A stretch of 64,000 nucleotides of DNA from Cyanobium sp. NIES-981 (GTDB taxonomy: Bacteria > Cyanobacteriota > Cyanobacteriia > PCC-6307 > Cyanobiaceae). The position numbers and the translations under genes were made by a program. Every line of letters begins with the position of its first letter. Position 1 is the stretch's first letter. Under the pieces are notes generated by a model. It was not told the origin of the DNA. It made no database searches and saw only the letters and a program-made list of their open reading frames with translations. The stretch covers positions 1,054,001 through 1,118,000 of the forward strand of contig NZ_LT578417.1 in assembly GCF_900088535.1 (NCBI RefSeq). Direction: 5' to 3'. This document shows, one piece after another, positions 37,101 through 44,841 of the stretch.

Positions 37101-38343
37101 GCAGCCCTGCCCTGCCCAGGAGGTGCTGCAGATCCTGCTGCCCCTGGCGGCCCTGGCCCTGCTGCAGCGTCTGGCGGATCGCCCTGGGCCGGATTCCGGA
37201 GTCGGCGGACTGAACCCCCTGCCCATCTATCTGATCGGCAGCGGTGCAGGTCTGGCGAGCTGGCTGCTCCTCGCCCCGGTGTCGCCCCTGATCCCGCCGG
37301 TGGCCTGGCTGCTGCTGGCCCTGCTGGCCCTGGAGCTCACCAGCAGGCTCCCCATGGCGGATGGCCGCCATGCCCTGATCTGCGCGGTGGGCCTCCTGCT
37401 CGCCTTCGCCTGCGGCTACGGGCTGGTGATCAGCCAGAGCCCCGTACTGCTGGAGCTGGGAGGCCTGACGCTGCCCGGCCGGTTCGCCATCGAACTGCTG
37501 GCCATGGCCGTGTTCCTGTACTGGTGGTTCCTCCCTTCCAGCAGCCGTCTCACCGGTCTGGCGCTCTGGAACCGGCTGCATCCGCTGCTGCTGGAAGCCT
37601 TGGTGCTCGGGACTGTCGTCACCGTGCTCAGCGAGGTGGAGGTGTTCTGGCGCCCTGTGGCCTGGGCGGGCCTGGCCCTGCTGGTGATCCTCCGCCCGAT
37701 CAGGCGGCTGTTCGCGGCCCGGCTGCAGATCTATGCGGTGCTGCTCTACTGGCTGAGCCTGGCCACGCTTCTGGCGGTGCTGAGCACGCTGCAGACCCCG
37801 GCCCAGGCCTGGATCCTCCAGCCCGGGCAGATTGCTCTGCTGGCCATGGGCCTCCAGGTGGGCTTCATCCTCGTCACCCACCGCCAACTGGACGTGGAGC
37901 AGCTCAGCAGCAGCCGCGCCTGGGGACCACTGGGCTGGATCGGCCGCCGCATCAGTCGCCGTCCCCACCGCTGGATCTACCTGCCCCTCTTCGCCGTGGT
38001 GACCTACTACCTCTGGCTGCGCTACGACCGCGCCCTGCTCACCCTCCTCTGGACCACCGAGGCCTTCGTGATCTATGGCCTCAGTGCCGTGCTGCGGGAC
38101 GGCAAGTTCCGGCTGCTGGCCCTCATCGCCCTGGGGGCCTGCCTGCTGCGGCTGGTCGCGATCGACATGGCCCAGGCCGACCTGGGCATCCGCGGCGCGG
38201 TGTTCATCGGGGTGGGCCTGCTGATGGTGGGCATGAACGCCCTCTACAACCGGTTCCGCAATCGCTTCGAGAGCGGCCCTGAAGCCAGCGCGGCAACCGG
38301 CGGCGGAGAGGACGCCGAACCACCCCTGGGCCCCGGACCATGA
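34171..38343 (+). CDS. Giant polytopic DUF2339 membrane protein, 1390 aa
   Basis: ATG at 34171. After an N-terminal helix and a short coiled segment (LDQRLERQEAAVAAILLRFDRLELELERLQRQM) comes a Pro/Arg-rich linker (about 75-180) and then a long array of hydrophobic helices, some 30 or more, to near residue 1365. The N-terminal coil, Pro-rich linker and motif WEQLLIANWTGLLGVVVVVAGV correspond to the DUF2339 family, whose function is unknown. RYDRALLTLLWTTEAFVIYGL is a conserved-looking C-terminal block. The TGA overlaps the ATG of an M48 protease by 4 bp. Long frames on both strands here are shadows. Confidence 0.85.
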   Translation: MGFLLVLLVLLVLLAIVVLVLAVLENRKDQRSRQADPARGLSLDQRLERQEAAVAAILLRFDRLELELERLQRQMGAPRGEAPTAAGQRPDQSPSPESDRTPARRPQAREAAEREAGEQPAPARRPPPPLRPEPRREPPPPQPPPPQTRPQPPPHTHPQPAPPPPPPPLGPQAVRAAAPPRAPGPWQQRWRRWEQLLIANWTGLLGVVVVVAGVTFAAINVALQFNPWQRFLLVVAAATAMALPSLLLKPASPWLRLSRWLRSGGAALLLFACTAAGGLPQLGLQWLDDPGQSLALLGAAIAVNLVLAAVATNQTVAGLHVVVCLVPLTIVPQGGLILAVASLVALVGVVLPLARPWYGHRLLVGLSYGLFHANWVVRTLPLLAGSDTLRNQAALAAALVFISGTVLLQRPQRLRQHGLTLPLLVQLVNSGGLALALLLEPPQLGSRALALAACAGLLAVLAVRARRAELSWLRRCDVILAQAFSLAALLSLGPWVANPTLLTALVLLECLALLHLGHQDPDTMVRQLGWWLSLLAGLALAAVTLGAAPPGQAPPLQNSAVLLVSGALALASQHRVHRPKALPGAGGMGWIGALLLWLGSSVIPPDAWQPWLTVTVLTAALLSARHWQLPGGAQGLAAMITLIHIGSWIRLLNQVPWAPQSLAALTLPPLLLALLLLCDRRHDVPRATGWWLLCLSGGFWGQMTLLVRLGVVGPERLAGHAVLLLAGGALLVAVQLGMMRWRLRAPWPELMGWLGPGLLLLGSLGCLPRPWPEPIATALLQLSLLVGLWRRPPGLVAGTTAATGVLLAGSWVWLLAPQSWSWQELLPRLLPLVLVVQILWLRGARAPRRGAWILLNGTAVALLLSALLAWAVGPEVIRSRAATLLIAGQLIPVLHGRLQRTGIPQLLPPALAWQGAALTYAGVALGLPAPWRGIGGLLAFGGLLLLARQWRPSGLHAAAACGVTALHLQLWLQLLLQQPCPAQEVLQILLPLAALALLQRLADRPGPDSGVGGLNPLPIYLIGSGAGLASWLLLAPVSPLIPPVAWLLLALLALELTSRLPMADGRHALICAVGLLLAFACGYGLVISQSPVLLELGGLTLPGRFAIELLAMAVFLYWWFLPSSSRLTGLALWNRLHPLLLEALVLGTVVTVLSEVEVFWRPVAWAGLALLVILRPIRRLFAARLQIYAVLLYWLSLATLLAVLSTLQTPAQAWILQPGQIALLAMGLQVGFILVTHRQLDVEQLSSSRAWGPLGWIGRRISRRPHRWIYLPLFAVVTYYLWLRYDRALLTLLWTTEAFVIYGLSAVLRDGKFRLLALIALGACLLRLVAIDMAQADLGIRGAVFIGVGLLMVGMNALYNRFRNRFESGPEASAATGGGEDAEPPLGPGP
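34186..34212 (+). repeat. 9-bp microsatellite within the DUF2339 signal helix
   Basis: GTTCTCCTG repeats three times perfectly (34186, 34195, 34204), with an imperfect copy just before. It encodes the Val-Leu-Leu periods of the first membrane helix. Gain or loss of a unit would alter helix length by three residues without a frameshift. Confidence 0.9.
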
Positions 38344-39245
38344 AGCCACCTCCCCGGCTGCTCGTGCTCCTGGCCCTGCTCACGGGCGGCGGTGGACTGA
38401 TCGGCCTGCTGGTGCTCCAGGGCCCGGCCCCACCGCTGCGCCCGTCGCTGGCCCCCACGGCCCGGCTGCTGGGCACCCCCTTTCAGCTCGCCGACCGCCT
38501 GGCCAGCCGCATGGTGCCCGTGGGGGAGCTGGATGAACGGGAGCTGGGCACCATGCTCCACGCCCGCTACGCCCGGCGGATCCAGCCAGGTGATGCCGAT
38601 CAGGCCTATCTCGACGCCCTGATGGAGCTACTGAGCCCCCATCGCCATCGCAACCTCCACTACCGCGCCTATGCGGTGGGCCCCTGCGGCGGCATCAACG
38701 CCTCCGCGCTCCCCGGAGGGGTTGTGCTCGTGTGCCGTGAACTGCTGGAGGAGATGACCACGGAAGCGGAGGTGGTGGCCGTGCTGGCGCATGAGATCGG
38801 CCATCTGGAGCTGGGCCACTGCTTCGAGCTGGTACGCAGCGAGTTGCTGGCCCGCCGCACCGGCACGGTGCTGCTGGGGCGGTTGGCCGATCAGATTCTC
38901 ACCATCCTCGTGCGCCGTCGCTACAGCCAGGCGGCCGAGTCCGAGAGTGACGCCTATGCCTTCGCCCTGCTGACCGACAGCCCCTACGACCCCTCCGCCC
39001 TGGCGGGCTCCTTCCGCATCCTGGTGGCCGGCCAGGGCCGTCGGCGCCCGGTGGGCCTGCTCGGCGACCTCTCCCGCAGCCATCCGCCCTCGGAGCTCCG
39101 GCAGCACCTCTACGAGCAGCGGAGCCGGTCCTGGTGGCGGGGCCATACCGGTGAGCGGCGCTACCGGGGCGCACGCAACCTCTCGGAACGACGCACACGC
39201 CTGCAGCGGGACCACCCCGAGGAATGGGTGGAAGCCGAGAGATGA
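38340..39245 (+). CDS. M48-family zinc metalloprotease, membrane-anchored
   Basis: The 301-residue protein has an N-terminal hydrophobic anchor (about 8-27), then an M48 catalytic domain: VLAHEIGHLELGHC with HExxH (about residue 150), a downstream Glu in AESESDAYAFALL as third zinc ligand, and SHPPSELRQHLY, the usual M48 end. M48 proteases such as HtpX and BepA handle damaged membrane or envelope proteins. The ATG overlaps the DUF2339 stop (ATGA), so the two are translated as a pair. Confidence 0.92.
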   Translation: MKPPPRLLVLLALLTGGGGLIGLLVLQGPAPPLRPSLAPTARLLGTPFQLADRLASRMVPVGELDERELGTMLHARYARRIQPGDADQAYLDALMELLSPHRHRNLHYRAYAVGPCGGINASALPGGVVLVCRELLEEMTTEAEVVAVLAHEIGHLELGHCFELVRSELLARRTGTVLLGRLADQILTILVRRRYSQAAESESDAYAFALLTDSPYDPSALAGSFRILVAGQGRRRPVGLLGDLSRSHPPSELRQHLYEQRSRSWWRGHTGERRYRGARNLSERRTRLQRDHPEEWVEAER

Positions 39246-39270
39246 ACGGGGTGCGTGGATCCCGAAGACC

Positions 39271-40278
39271 TCAGGCCACCAGGTAGCCCTCCAGCCGCCG
39301 CGACTGGGAGCGGATGCCCTCGAGGGCCTTGCGCTCGAGATTGCGAGTCTTGTCGCGACTCATGCCCAGGTTCTTGGCGATCGAACTCAGGCTCATCGGC
39401 TCGGTGATCCCGGCGCCCTCCGTGGCGATGCCGTAGCGCATCTTCAGCACCCGCCCCTGCAGCTCCGGCAGCTGCTCCAGCAGCGCCCGCAGATCTCCCT
39501 TCAGGCACTCCCCGTCCACACGCTCCTCCGGCAGCTCCCCATCCCCCGCCAGCAGGTCCAGCAGCTCCGTGTCCTCCCCGTCCCCCACCTTCGTCTCCAG
39601 GCTCACCGGCTGGCGCGCACGGCACAGCAGGTCCTTCACCTCCTCCTCCGGCAGCTCCACGAACCCCGCCAGCTCCGTCACCGTGGGGGTGCGCCCCAGC
39701 TCCTGGCTCAGCTCCCGCTGACCCTTCTTCAGCTTGTTCAGCGTCTCGGTGATGTGGATCGGCAGACGGATCGTGCGGCTCTTCTCCGCGATCGCCCGCG
39801 TGATCCCCTGGCGGATCCACCAGTACGCATACGTACTGAACTTGTAGCCCCGCGTCGGGTCGAACTTCTCCACGCCCCGCACCAGTCCGATCGTTCCCTC
39901 CTGGATCAGATCCAGCAGCTCCATGTTCCGCTTGGTGTACTTCTTCGCCACGCTCACCACCAGCCGCAGGTTCGCCGCCACCATCCGCTCCTTCGCCCGC
40001 CGGCCCGCCTGCAGCCGCTTCTTCAGCACCGCCGGGCTCAACCCCGCCGCCTTCGCCAGCTCCGCCGCGCTCGGCGCCGTGCCGCCCGCACGCATCGTCA
40101 GCTCCTGCTCCACCTCCTCCAGCGCCATCAGCTCCTGCACCTGCCGGCCCAGCGTGATCTCCTGCTCATGGGTCAGCAGCGGCACACGGCCGATGTCCCG
40201 CAGGTAACTGCGCACCAGATCGCCGCCTCCAGCCTGAGCGGAGCCATCGGCGGTCGCGGCCACTGGCAGGGAGGGCAT
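39271..40278 (-). CDS. RNA polymerase group 2 sigma factor (sigma-70 family)
   Basis: The 335-residue protein contains region 1.2 ([16 protein letters not shown]), region 2 ([39 protein letters not shown]...[13 protein letters not shown]), region 3 ([17 protein letters not shown]) and region 4 ([24 protein letters not shown]). It lacks the long acidic N-terminus of the primary sigma factor, so it is a group 2 factor of the SigB/SigD/SigE kind, used in stress, dark and clock-linked transcription in cyanobacteria. No clear ribosome site precedes ATG 40278. A symmetric palindrome starts 10 bp upstream. It is convergent with the M48 gene. Confidence 0.94.
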   Translation of the reverse strand: MPSLPVAATADGSAQAGGGDLVRSYLRDIGRVPLLTHEQEITLGRQVQELMALEEVEQELTMRAGGTAPSAAELAKAAGLSPAVLKKRLQAGRRAKERMVAANLRLVVSVAKKYTKRNMELLDLIQEGTIGLVRGVEKFDPTRGYKFSTYAYWWIRQGITRAIAEKSRTIRLPIHITETLNKLKKGQRELSQELGRTPTVTELAGFVELPEEEVKDLLCRARQPVSLETKVGDGEDTELLDLLAGDGELPEERVDGECLKGDLRALLEQLPELQGRVLKMRYGIATEGAGITEPMSLSSIAKNLGMSRDKTRNLERKALEGIRSQSRRLEGYLVA

Positions 40279-40287
40279 GACGGTCGG

Positions 40288-40318
40288 TTTACGAAACGGT
40301 TCTGTTTCGTAAATTTAC
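40288..40318. promoter_or_regulatory. Perfect palindrome between the sigma factor and pseudouridine synthase genes
   Basis: TTTACGAAAC (40288-40297), spacer GGTTCT, GTTTCGTAAA (40304-40313) is a perfect 10-bp inverted repeat. The right arm overlaps a second palindrome, GTAAATTTAC (40309-40318). On the plus strand TTTACG, 16 bp, TAAATT (40310-40315) makes a plausible -35/-10 pair; on the minus strand TTTACG, 16 bp, TAAACC gives a weaker one. It is AT-rich within very GC-rich DNA. A shared operator-promoter is the simplest reading; a leader hairpin is the alternative. Confidence 0.65.
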
Positions 40319-40351
40319 CACCCTTTTTCGGCCCTGATCCAGCATGGGGCG

Positions 40352-41080
40352 ATGGCCAGCCAGCGCCTGCAGAAACTGATCGCCACGGCCGGAGTCTGTT
40401 CACGGCGCCATGCCGAGGAGCTGCTGCGGCAGGGGCGCGTGCGGGTGAACGGCGCCGCGGCCAGGCTGGGAGACAGCGCCGATCCCGACCGCGACACCAT
40501 CGCCGTGGATGGCAGACCGCTGGCCCGGCCGGCACGGCCGCTGCTGCTGCTGCTCAACAAACCGGTGGGGGTGCTGTGCAGCTGCTCCGATCCGCAGGGG
40601 CGTCCCACCGTGCTCGACCTTCTGCCTCCGGCGCTGCAGCGGGGCCAGGGCCTGCATCCCGTGGGCCGCCTCGATGCCGACAGCAGGGGTGCCCTGCTGC
40701 TCACGAACCAGGGGACGCTCACCCTGCAGCTCACCCATCCGCGCTACGGCCACCGCAAGCTCTACCGCGTGTGGATCACAGGTGACCCCAGCCCCCGCAC
40801 CCTGGAGCGATGGGCCGCGGGGGTTCCCCTGGAGGGGGTGACCAGCCAGCCGGTGGGGGTCCGGGTGCTGCAGCGCAGCCGGCGCGGCACCCGGCTGGAG
40901 CTGGTGATGGAGGAGGGAAGAAATCGGCAGATCCGCCGCACCGCAGCCCTTCTGGGCCACCCGGTGCTGGATCTGCAGCGGGTGGGCATCGGTCCGCTCC
41001 GCCTGGGCTCGCTGGCGGAAGGGTGCTGGCGGGCGCTCGATCGCCAAGAATGGCAGGCCCTGGCCACTCCCCCCCCCTGA
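40352..41080 (+). CDS. rRNA pseudouridine synthase, RsuA/RluB/E/F family
   Basis: The 242-residue protein has an N-terminal S4 RNA-binding domain (RLQKLIATAGVCSRRHAEELLRQGRVRVNG), LLLNKPVGVLCS, the catalytic Asp in VGRLDADSRGALLLTN and EGRNRQIRRTAALLGHPV. It isomerises a uridine in 16S or 23S rRNA, and the family alone does not tell which. It is divergent from the sigma factor gene. The next gene begins 31 bp before its stop. Confidence 0.9.
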   Translation: MASQRLQKLIATAGVCSRRHAEELLRQGRVRVNGAAARLGDSADPDRDTIAVDGRPLARPARPLLLLLNKPVGVLCSCSDPQGRPTVLDLLPPALQRGQGLHPVGRLDADSRGALLLTNQGTLTLQLTHPRYGHRKLYRVWITGDPSPRTLERWAAGVPLEGVTSQPVGVRVLQRSRRGTRLELVMEEGRNRQIRRTAALLGHPVLDLQRVGIGPLRLGSLAEGCWRALDRQEWQALATPPP

Positions 41081-41997
41081 GCCGCCCCCCTGCCCCCCCG
41101 CGTGCTCGCTTCGGCCGGTTCTGGCGCTGGGGCCGCGGTCGCCAGCCTCCGAACAGCGACACCGTCGCGGTCGACCCGTTGGTCGCGGCCGGACGCCAGC
41201 TGCGCCAGCGCCGCGAGGAGCGCCACCTCACGCTGCGGCAGCTGGCCCTGGAAACCCGCATCAGCACGCCGGTGCTCGAGGCGCTGGAGCGGGGCTGGCG
41301 TGACCGGCTGCCGGAGGCCACCTACCTGCGCACCATGCTGCCCCTGATCGAGCGCCACCTCGAGCTGGATCCCGGCAGCCTCGAGGTGGTGCTGCCGGTG
41401 ACGGCCACGCCCTCACCGGGTCGCCAGCGCCAGGGGCTCTTGAGCCGCTTCACACCCGGCTCGATCGATGTGTTCACCACCTGGCAGGGAACGGTGCTCT
41501 ACGGGCTGCTCACCCTCGGGCTGATCTACGGCCTGAACCTGCAGCAGCAGCGCCTCGCCCAGGAGGGCCTGCTGACGCAGCGCCCGGTGGCACCGCTTCC
41601 CCCGGAAGAGCAGAAACGCCGCACGGGAGCGGGCCAGTCCCTGCTTGCCATCGCACCGGACCTGCGGCCGCTGCAGGTGGCGGCCCAGGGGCAAGGCCTC
41701 AAACTGCTGCGGCGCCAGGATCCTGGCAGCAACCGGGCCCCGGCACCCCAGCAGCAGGGGGACCTGGTGCTCGAGCTGGCTGGCCCAGCCACGGTGAATC
41801 TGGAGAGCGGCAATGGCGAGAGCACCAGGTTCCGCAGCAGCGGCGGCCGCCTGGAGTTCAGCCTCACCCAACCCTGGACCCTGCGCATCACCCCTGCACC
41901 CACCCGGGCGGGGGCCGTGCGATGGCGGGGACAGCCCCTGGCTGCCACAGCCGGCGAGCCGGGCAGCTTCAGGGCGCCGGACTCTCAGCAGCGCTGA
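41050..41997 (+). CDS. RodZ-like membrane protein with helix-turn-helix domain
   Basis: ATG 41050 gives 315 residues. After a Pro/Arg-rich start comes a RodZ-type HTH (LVAAGRQLRQRREERHLTLRQLALETRISTPVLEALERG...TYLRTMLPLIERHL), one membrane span (about residues 148-166, TVLYGLLTLGLIYGLNL) and an outer part ending in a beta-rich DUF4115-like domain. RodZ links MreB to the wall machinery and sets cell shape; in coccoid cyanobacteria its role is less clear. It overlaps the pseudouridine synthase by 31 bp and the convergent malQ end by 13 bp. Confidence 0.82.
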   Translation: MAGPGHSPPLSRPPAPPRARFGRFWRWGRGRQPPNSDTVAVDPLVAAGRQLRQRREERHLTLRQLALETRISTPVLEALERGWRDRLPEATYLRTMLPLIERHLELDPGSLEVVLPVTATPSPGRQRQGLLSRFTPGSIDVFTTWQGTVLYGLLTLGLIYGLNLQQQRLAQEGLLTQRPVAPLPPEEQKRRTGAGQSLLAIAPDLRPLQVAAQGQGLKLLRRQDPGSNRAPAPQQQGDLVLELAGPATVNLESGNGESTRFRSSGGRLEFSLTQPWTLRITPAPTRAGAVRWRGQPLAATAGEPGSFRAPDSQQR

Positions 41998-43520
41998 TGG
42001 TGGCGGGCCATCTCACCCAGACCCTTGATCGGACCATCGAGGCTGGCGATCGGATCGGTGAGGCGCCAGGTCCAGTTGCCGGAGCTGGTGCCAGGTGTGT
42101 TGAAGCGGGCGCTGTCGTCGCGTTCGAGCAGATCCTGCACCGGGGCCACGGCCAGCTCGGCCTCAGTGGCCAGCGCCGCCTCCAGCAGCTGCCAGGCCGG
42201 GGACGTGATCGTCACGCCGAGCACCTGCTCCACCCGCCGCCGCTCCTCGTCGCCCAGGCCCTGCCACCAGCCGGTGGTGGTGGCGTTGTCATGGGTGCCG
42301 GTGTACACCACCCAGCGGGGGCCCTGGATGTTGGCCGGGAGGTAGGGATTGTCGTCGTCGCCGTTGAAGGCGAACTGAAGAATCTTCATGCCGGGCAGGG
42401 CGAAGCGGTCGCGCAGGGCCTCCACGGCAGGGGTGATCACACCGAGGTCCTCGGCGATCAGCGGCAGGCGCCCATCGCGGAGTTGTCCCTTGAGGCGGCA
42501 TCGGATCCAGAGCAGGCCCAGCAGGAGGGTTCCCGGGGACGGGCACCAGCGTCCGTTCTGCGCCGTGTCGTCCCCTCCCGGCACACTCCAGTAGGCCTGC
42601 AGGGCCCTGAAATGGTCGAGCCGCAGCCGATCGAAGAGCTCGAACTGACGGCCCAGGCGGGCCAGCCACCAGCGAAAGCCGCTGCGCAGGTGGCGGGACC
42701 AGCGGTACACCGGCGTGCCCCACAGCTGGCCGGTGGCGGAGAAGTAATCGGGCGGCACACCGCTCTGCTCCACCAGGGAGCCGTCACGGTTCAGGGAGAA
42801 GAGCTCGGGATGGCACCACACATCGGTGCTGTCGTGGGCCACATAGAACGGCAGGTCGCCCACCAGGTCCACATCGCAGCGGTGGGCCTGGGCCCGCAGG
42901 GCCTCCCACTGGCGCTGCAGCTGCCACTGCAGCAGCGCCTGTTCCAGCAGCGGCCCCGCCATGGTGCGATCGAGCTGCCGCAGGCAGGCGCGATCGCGCA
43001 GCGCCAGGGACCGGGGCCACTGCCACCAGGGCCGGCCGCCCTCCTGGTCCCGCAGCACCATGTAGCGGCAATGGTCGGGCAGCCAGGAGCGCTGCCGCCG
43101 CGACCAGGCCGCGAAGGCGGCGTGGCTGGCGGCGGACTGGTCCGGCCAGCGACGGGCCAGCGCCGCGGCCAGGGCGGCGGCGCGCCGGGGCATCAGCTCC
43201 AGATCCACCTGCTCGGTGGACTCGGGCACCGGCAGGGCCTGAAGGTCTTCGGAACGGAGAAACCCCTCCTGCTCCAGCAGATCCCCATCCAGCAGCCAGG
43301 GGTTGAGGGCCGATCCACTCGGAGAGCTGTAGGGGGAGCCGGTGCTGTCGGTGGGCGCCAGGGGCAGGAGCTGCCAGAGCCCGATCCGGTGCCTGGCCAG
43401 CAGGTCGATCCAGTCGCGGGCGGCCGCACCGAAGGTGCCGCAGGGTCCAGGACCGGGCAGGGCCGTGGGGTGGAGCAGCACGCCGCAGCGACGCCGGGCG
43501 GGCGCGTGGGGGTGGTTCAC
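41985..43520 (-). CDS. malQ: 4-alpha-glucanotransferase (amylomaltase)
   Basis: The 511-residue GH77 enzyme shows SSPSGSALNPWLLD, GDLPFYVAHDSTDVW, RLDHFRALQAYWSVP with the nucleophile Asp, LIAEDLGVITPAV with the acid Glu and YTGTHDNATTTGWW. It transfers glucan chains between maltodextrins during glycogen turnover, which feeds night metabolism. Its ATG (43520) overlaps the bciB stop by 4 bp. Confidence 0.96.
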   Translation of the reverse strand: MNHPHAPARRRCGVLLHPTALPGPGPCGTFGAAARDWIDLLARHRIGLWQLLPLAPTDSTGSPYSSPSGSALNPWLLDGDLLEQEGFLRSEDLQALPVPESTEQVDLELMPRRAAALAAALARRWPDQSAASHAAFAAWSRRQRSWLPDHCRYMVLRDQEGGRPWWQWPRSLALRDRACLRQLDRTMAGPLLEQALLQWQLQRQWEALRAQAHRCDVDLVGDLPFYVAHDSTDVWCHPELFSLNRDGSLVEQSGVPPDYFSATGQLWGTPVYRWSRHLRSGFRWWLARLGRQFELFDRLRLDHFRALQAYWSVPGGDDTAQNGRWCPSPGTLLLGLLWIRCRLKGQLRDGRLPLIAEDLGVITPAVEALRDRFALPGMKILQFAFNGDDDNPYLPANIQGPRWVVYTGTHDNATTTGWWQGLGDEERRRVEQVLGVTITSPAWQLLEAALATEAELAVAPVQDLLERDDSARFNTPGTSSGNWTWRLTDPIASLDGPIKGLGEMARHHQRC

Positions 43521-44758
43521 GCGGAGGGCAGCCGGTAGCGGCTCACGATCTTGCTGGCGAAGGCCGGGATGTGGGCCTCGGCTTTCTCGGGATGGTGGCG
43601 GCGCACCCAGAGGGCATTGCGGGTGAAGTGGGAATCGATCGAGAAGCGGCCGTACTCCAGCCCCTTCGGTCCGAAACGCTGCACGACCAGGCCGATCAGC
43701 TCCGCCAGCCAGCGGGGCAGCCTCACGGCCTTGTCATAGGCCTCGATGCCCTGCTGCACCGCCGCCCGGCGGTCGCCGCGGCTGGTCACGGGAGCCAGAT
43801 CCAGCTCGGGCTCCACCAGCTCGAGCAGCTGCTGGCCCAGCGGGTTGCGCACGGTGATCCACTGCCGGCCGAACTCGGCCCCCATGTAGCCCACCACCAG
43901 GTCGGCTCCGGCATTGGTGTAGTCGAAGCAGCTGAGGCAGCTGGGGGCGAAGACGTCCTTGAGCTTGGGCGTGTCCAGACCGAAGAAGGGCACCGTCTCG
44001 GTGCGTCCGTCGCTGTGGCGGAAGTGGATGCGGAAGTCCTGCATGAACTCGTAGTGCACCACCGTCCCCGGCGAGCTCACCGTGCTCTCGAGAAAGGTCT
44101 GCAGTCCGGCCCGGGACACGTTGTCCACACAGGGGAGGCCGAGCACATAGAGGGCGTCGAGGGGAAGGGTGGGCTGCACGGCCCGCAGGGCCTGGATCTG
44201 GCAGCCCACGCCGATCGCCAGCAGCCGGCGGATGCCGCTGCCCGGCAGCTGTTCCAGCACCTCGAGGTTGGGGGAGAGGGTGGGCTTGTTCACCCGGGCC
44301 TCCAGCACCTCCTGGGGGGTGCGCGCCAGCCGGGGCACCGGGGTGAAGCGGTCGTGCTCGCTCTGTCCCACGCAGAGCACGGCATCCACCAGTCCGGTCT
44401 CGAGGGCCCGCACACCGATGCGGCTCACGATGCCCGTCCACTGGGCGCCCTCGAGCGGCCGGCGCAGCCGGGCCGTGACCATCCGCTGCTGCACGCCGAA
44501 GTAGAGCTCGTCCTCGTTGTCGAGATCGCGGCTGCGGCCGTGGGCGGCAGCCTCCATGGCCTCGAAGCGCTGGTTCAGAAAGGCACAGCTCTGCCTCACA
44601 TAGGCCACCCAGCGGCTGTCGCAGAGGCCGCACTGGCTGCAGAGGTCCTTGGCGGGATAGGTGCTCCCCTTGGCCAGAGGGCGCGCGCGCTCGTGGGGGG
44701 CCCTGGCCTGGCCGGCAGGGGGTGGGGTGGGGGCGGCCGGCAAGGGAAGGCCAATCAC
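43517..44758 (-). CDS. bciB: Ferredoxin-dependent 3,8-divinyl chlorophyllide 8-vinyl reductase, BciB-type
   Basis: The 413-residue protein belongs to the FrhB / HCAR family. An N-terminal Cys cluster (CSQCGLCDSRW...SCAFL), CQIQALRA, LGLPCVDNV and APSCLSCFDYTNAGADLVVGYMG supply ligands for two [4Fe-4S] clusters next to FAD. In cyanobacteria the slr1923-type member reduces the 8-vinyl group to give monovinyl chlorophyll. The paralogous 7-hydroxymethyl chlorophyll a reductase is a less likely alternative. The first ~30 residues are Pro-rich and the true start may be a later codon. Confidence 0.88.
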   Translation of the reverse strand: MIGLPLPAAPTPPPAGQARAPHERARPLAKGSTYPAKDLCSQCGLCDSRWVAYVRQSCAFLNQRFEAMEAAAHGRSRDLDNEDELYFGVQQRMVTARLRRPLEGAQWTGIVSRIGVRALETGLVDAVLCVGQSEHDRFTPVPRLARTPQEVLEARVNKPTLSPNLEVLEQLPGSGIRRLLAIGVGCQIQALRAVQPTLPLDALYVLGLPCVDNVSRAGLQTFLESTVSSPGTVVHYEFMQDFRIHFRHSDGRTETVPFFGLDTPKLKDVFAPSCLSCFDYTNAGADLVVGYMGAEFGRQWITVRNPLGQQLLELVEPELDLAPVTSRGDRRAAVQQGIEAYDKAVRLPRWLAELIGLVVQRFGPKGLEYGRFSIDSHFTRNALWVRRHHPEKAEAHIPAFASKIVSRYRLPSA

Positions 44759-44841
44759 TGGTTCACAACCTATCGGGTGCCGCCCATCGGGGGGTGGGTC
44801 AAAGTGGTGGACCTGTCACGAACGGGCGCCCAGCGATCCCG

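Noticed and set aside
36121-38349. 742-codon antisense and 1185-codon +3 frames over the DUF2339 gene
   Set aside because: Both lie over a clear membrane protein with coherent helices; the alternative products are Gln/Pro/Arg-rich with no recognisable domain.
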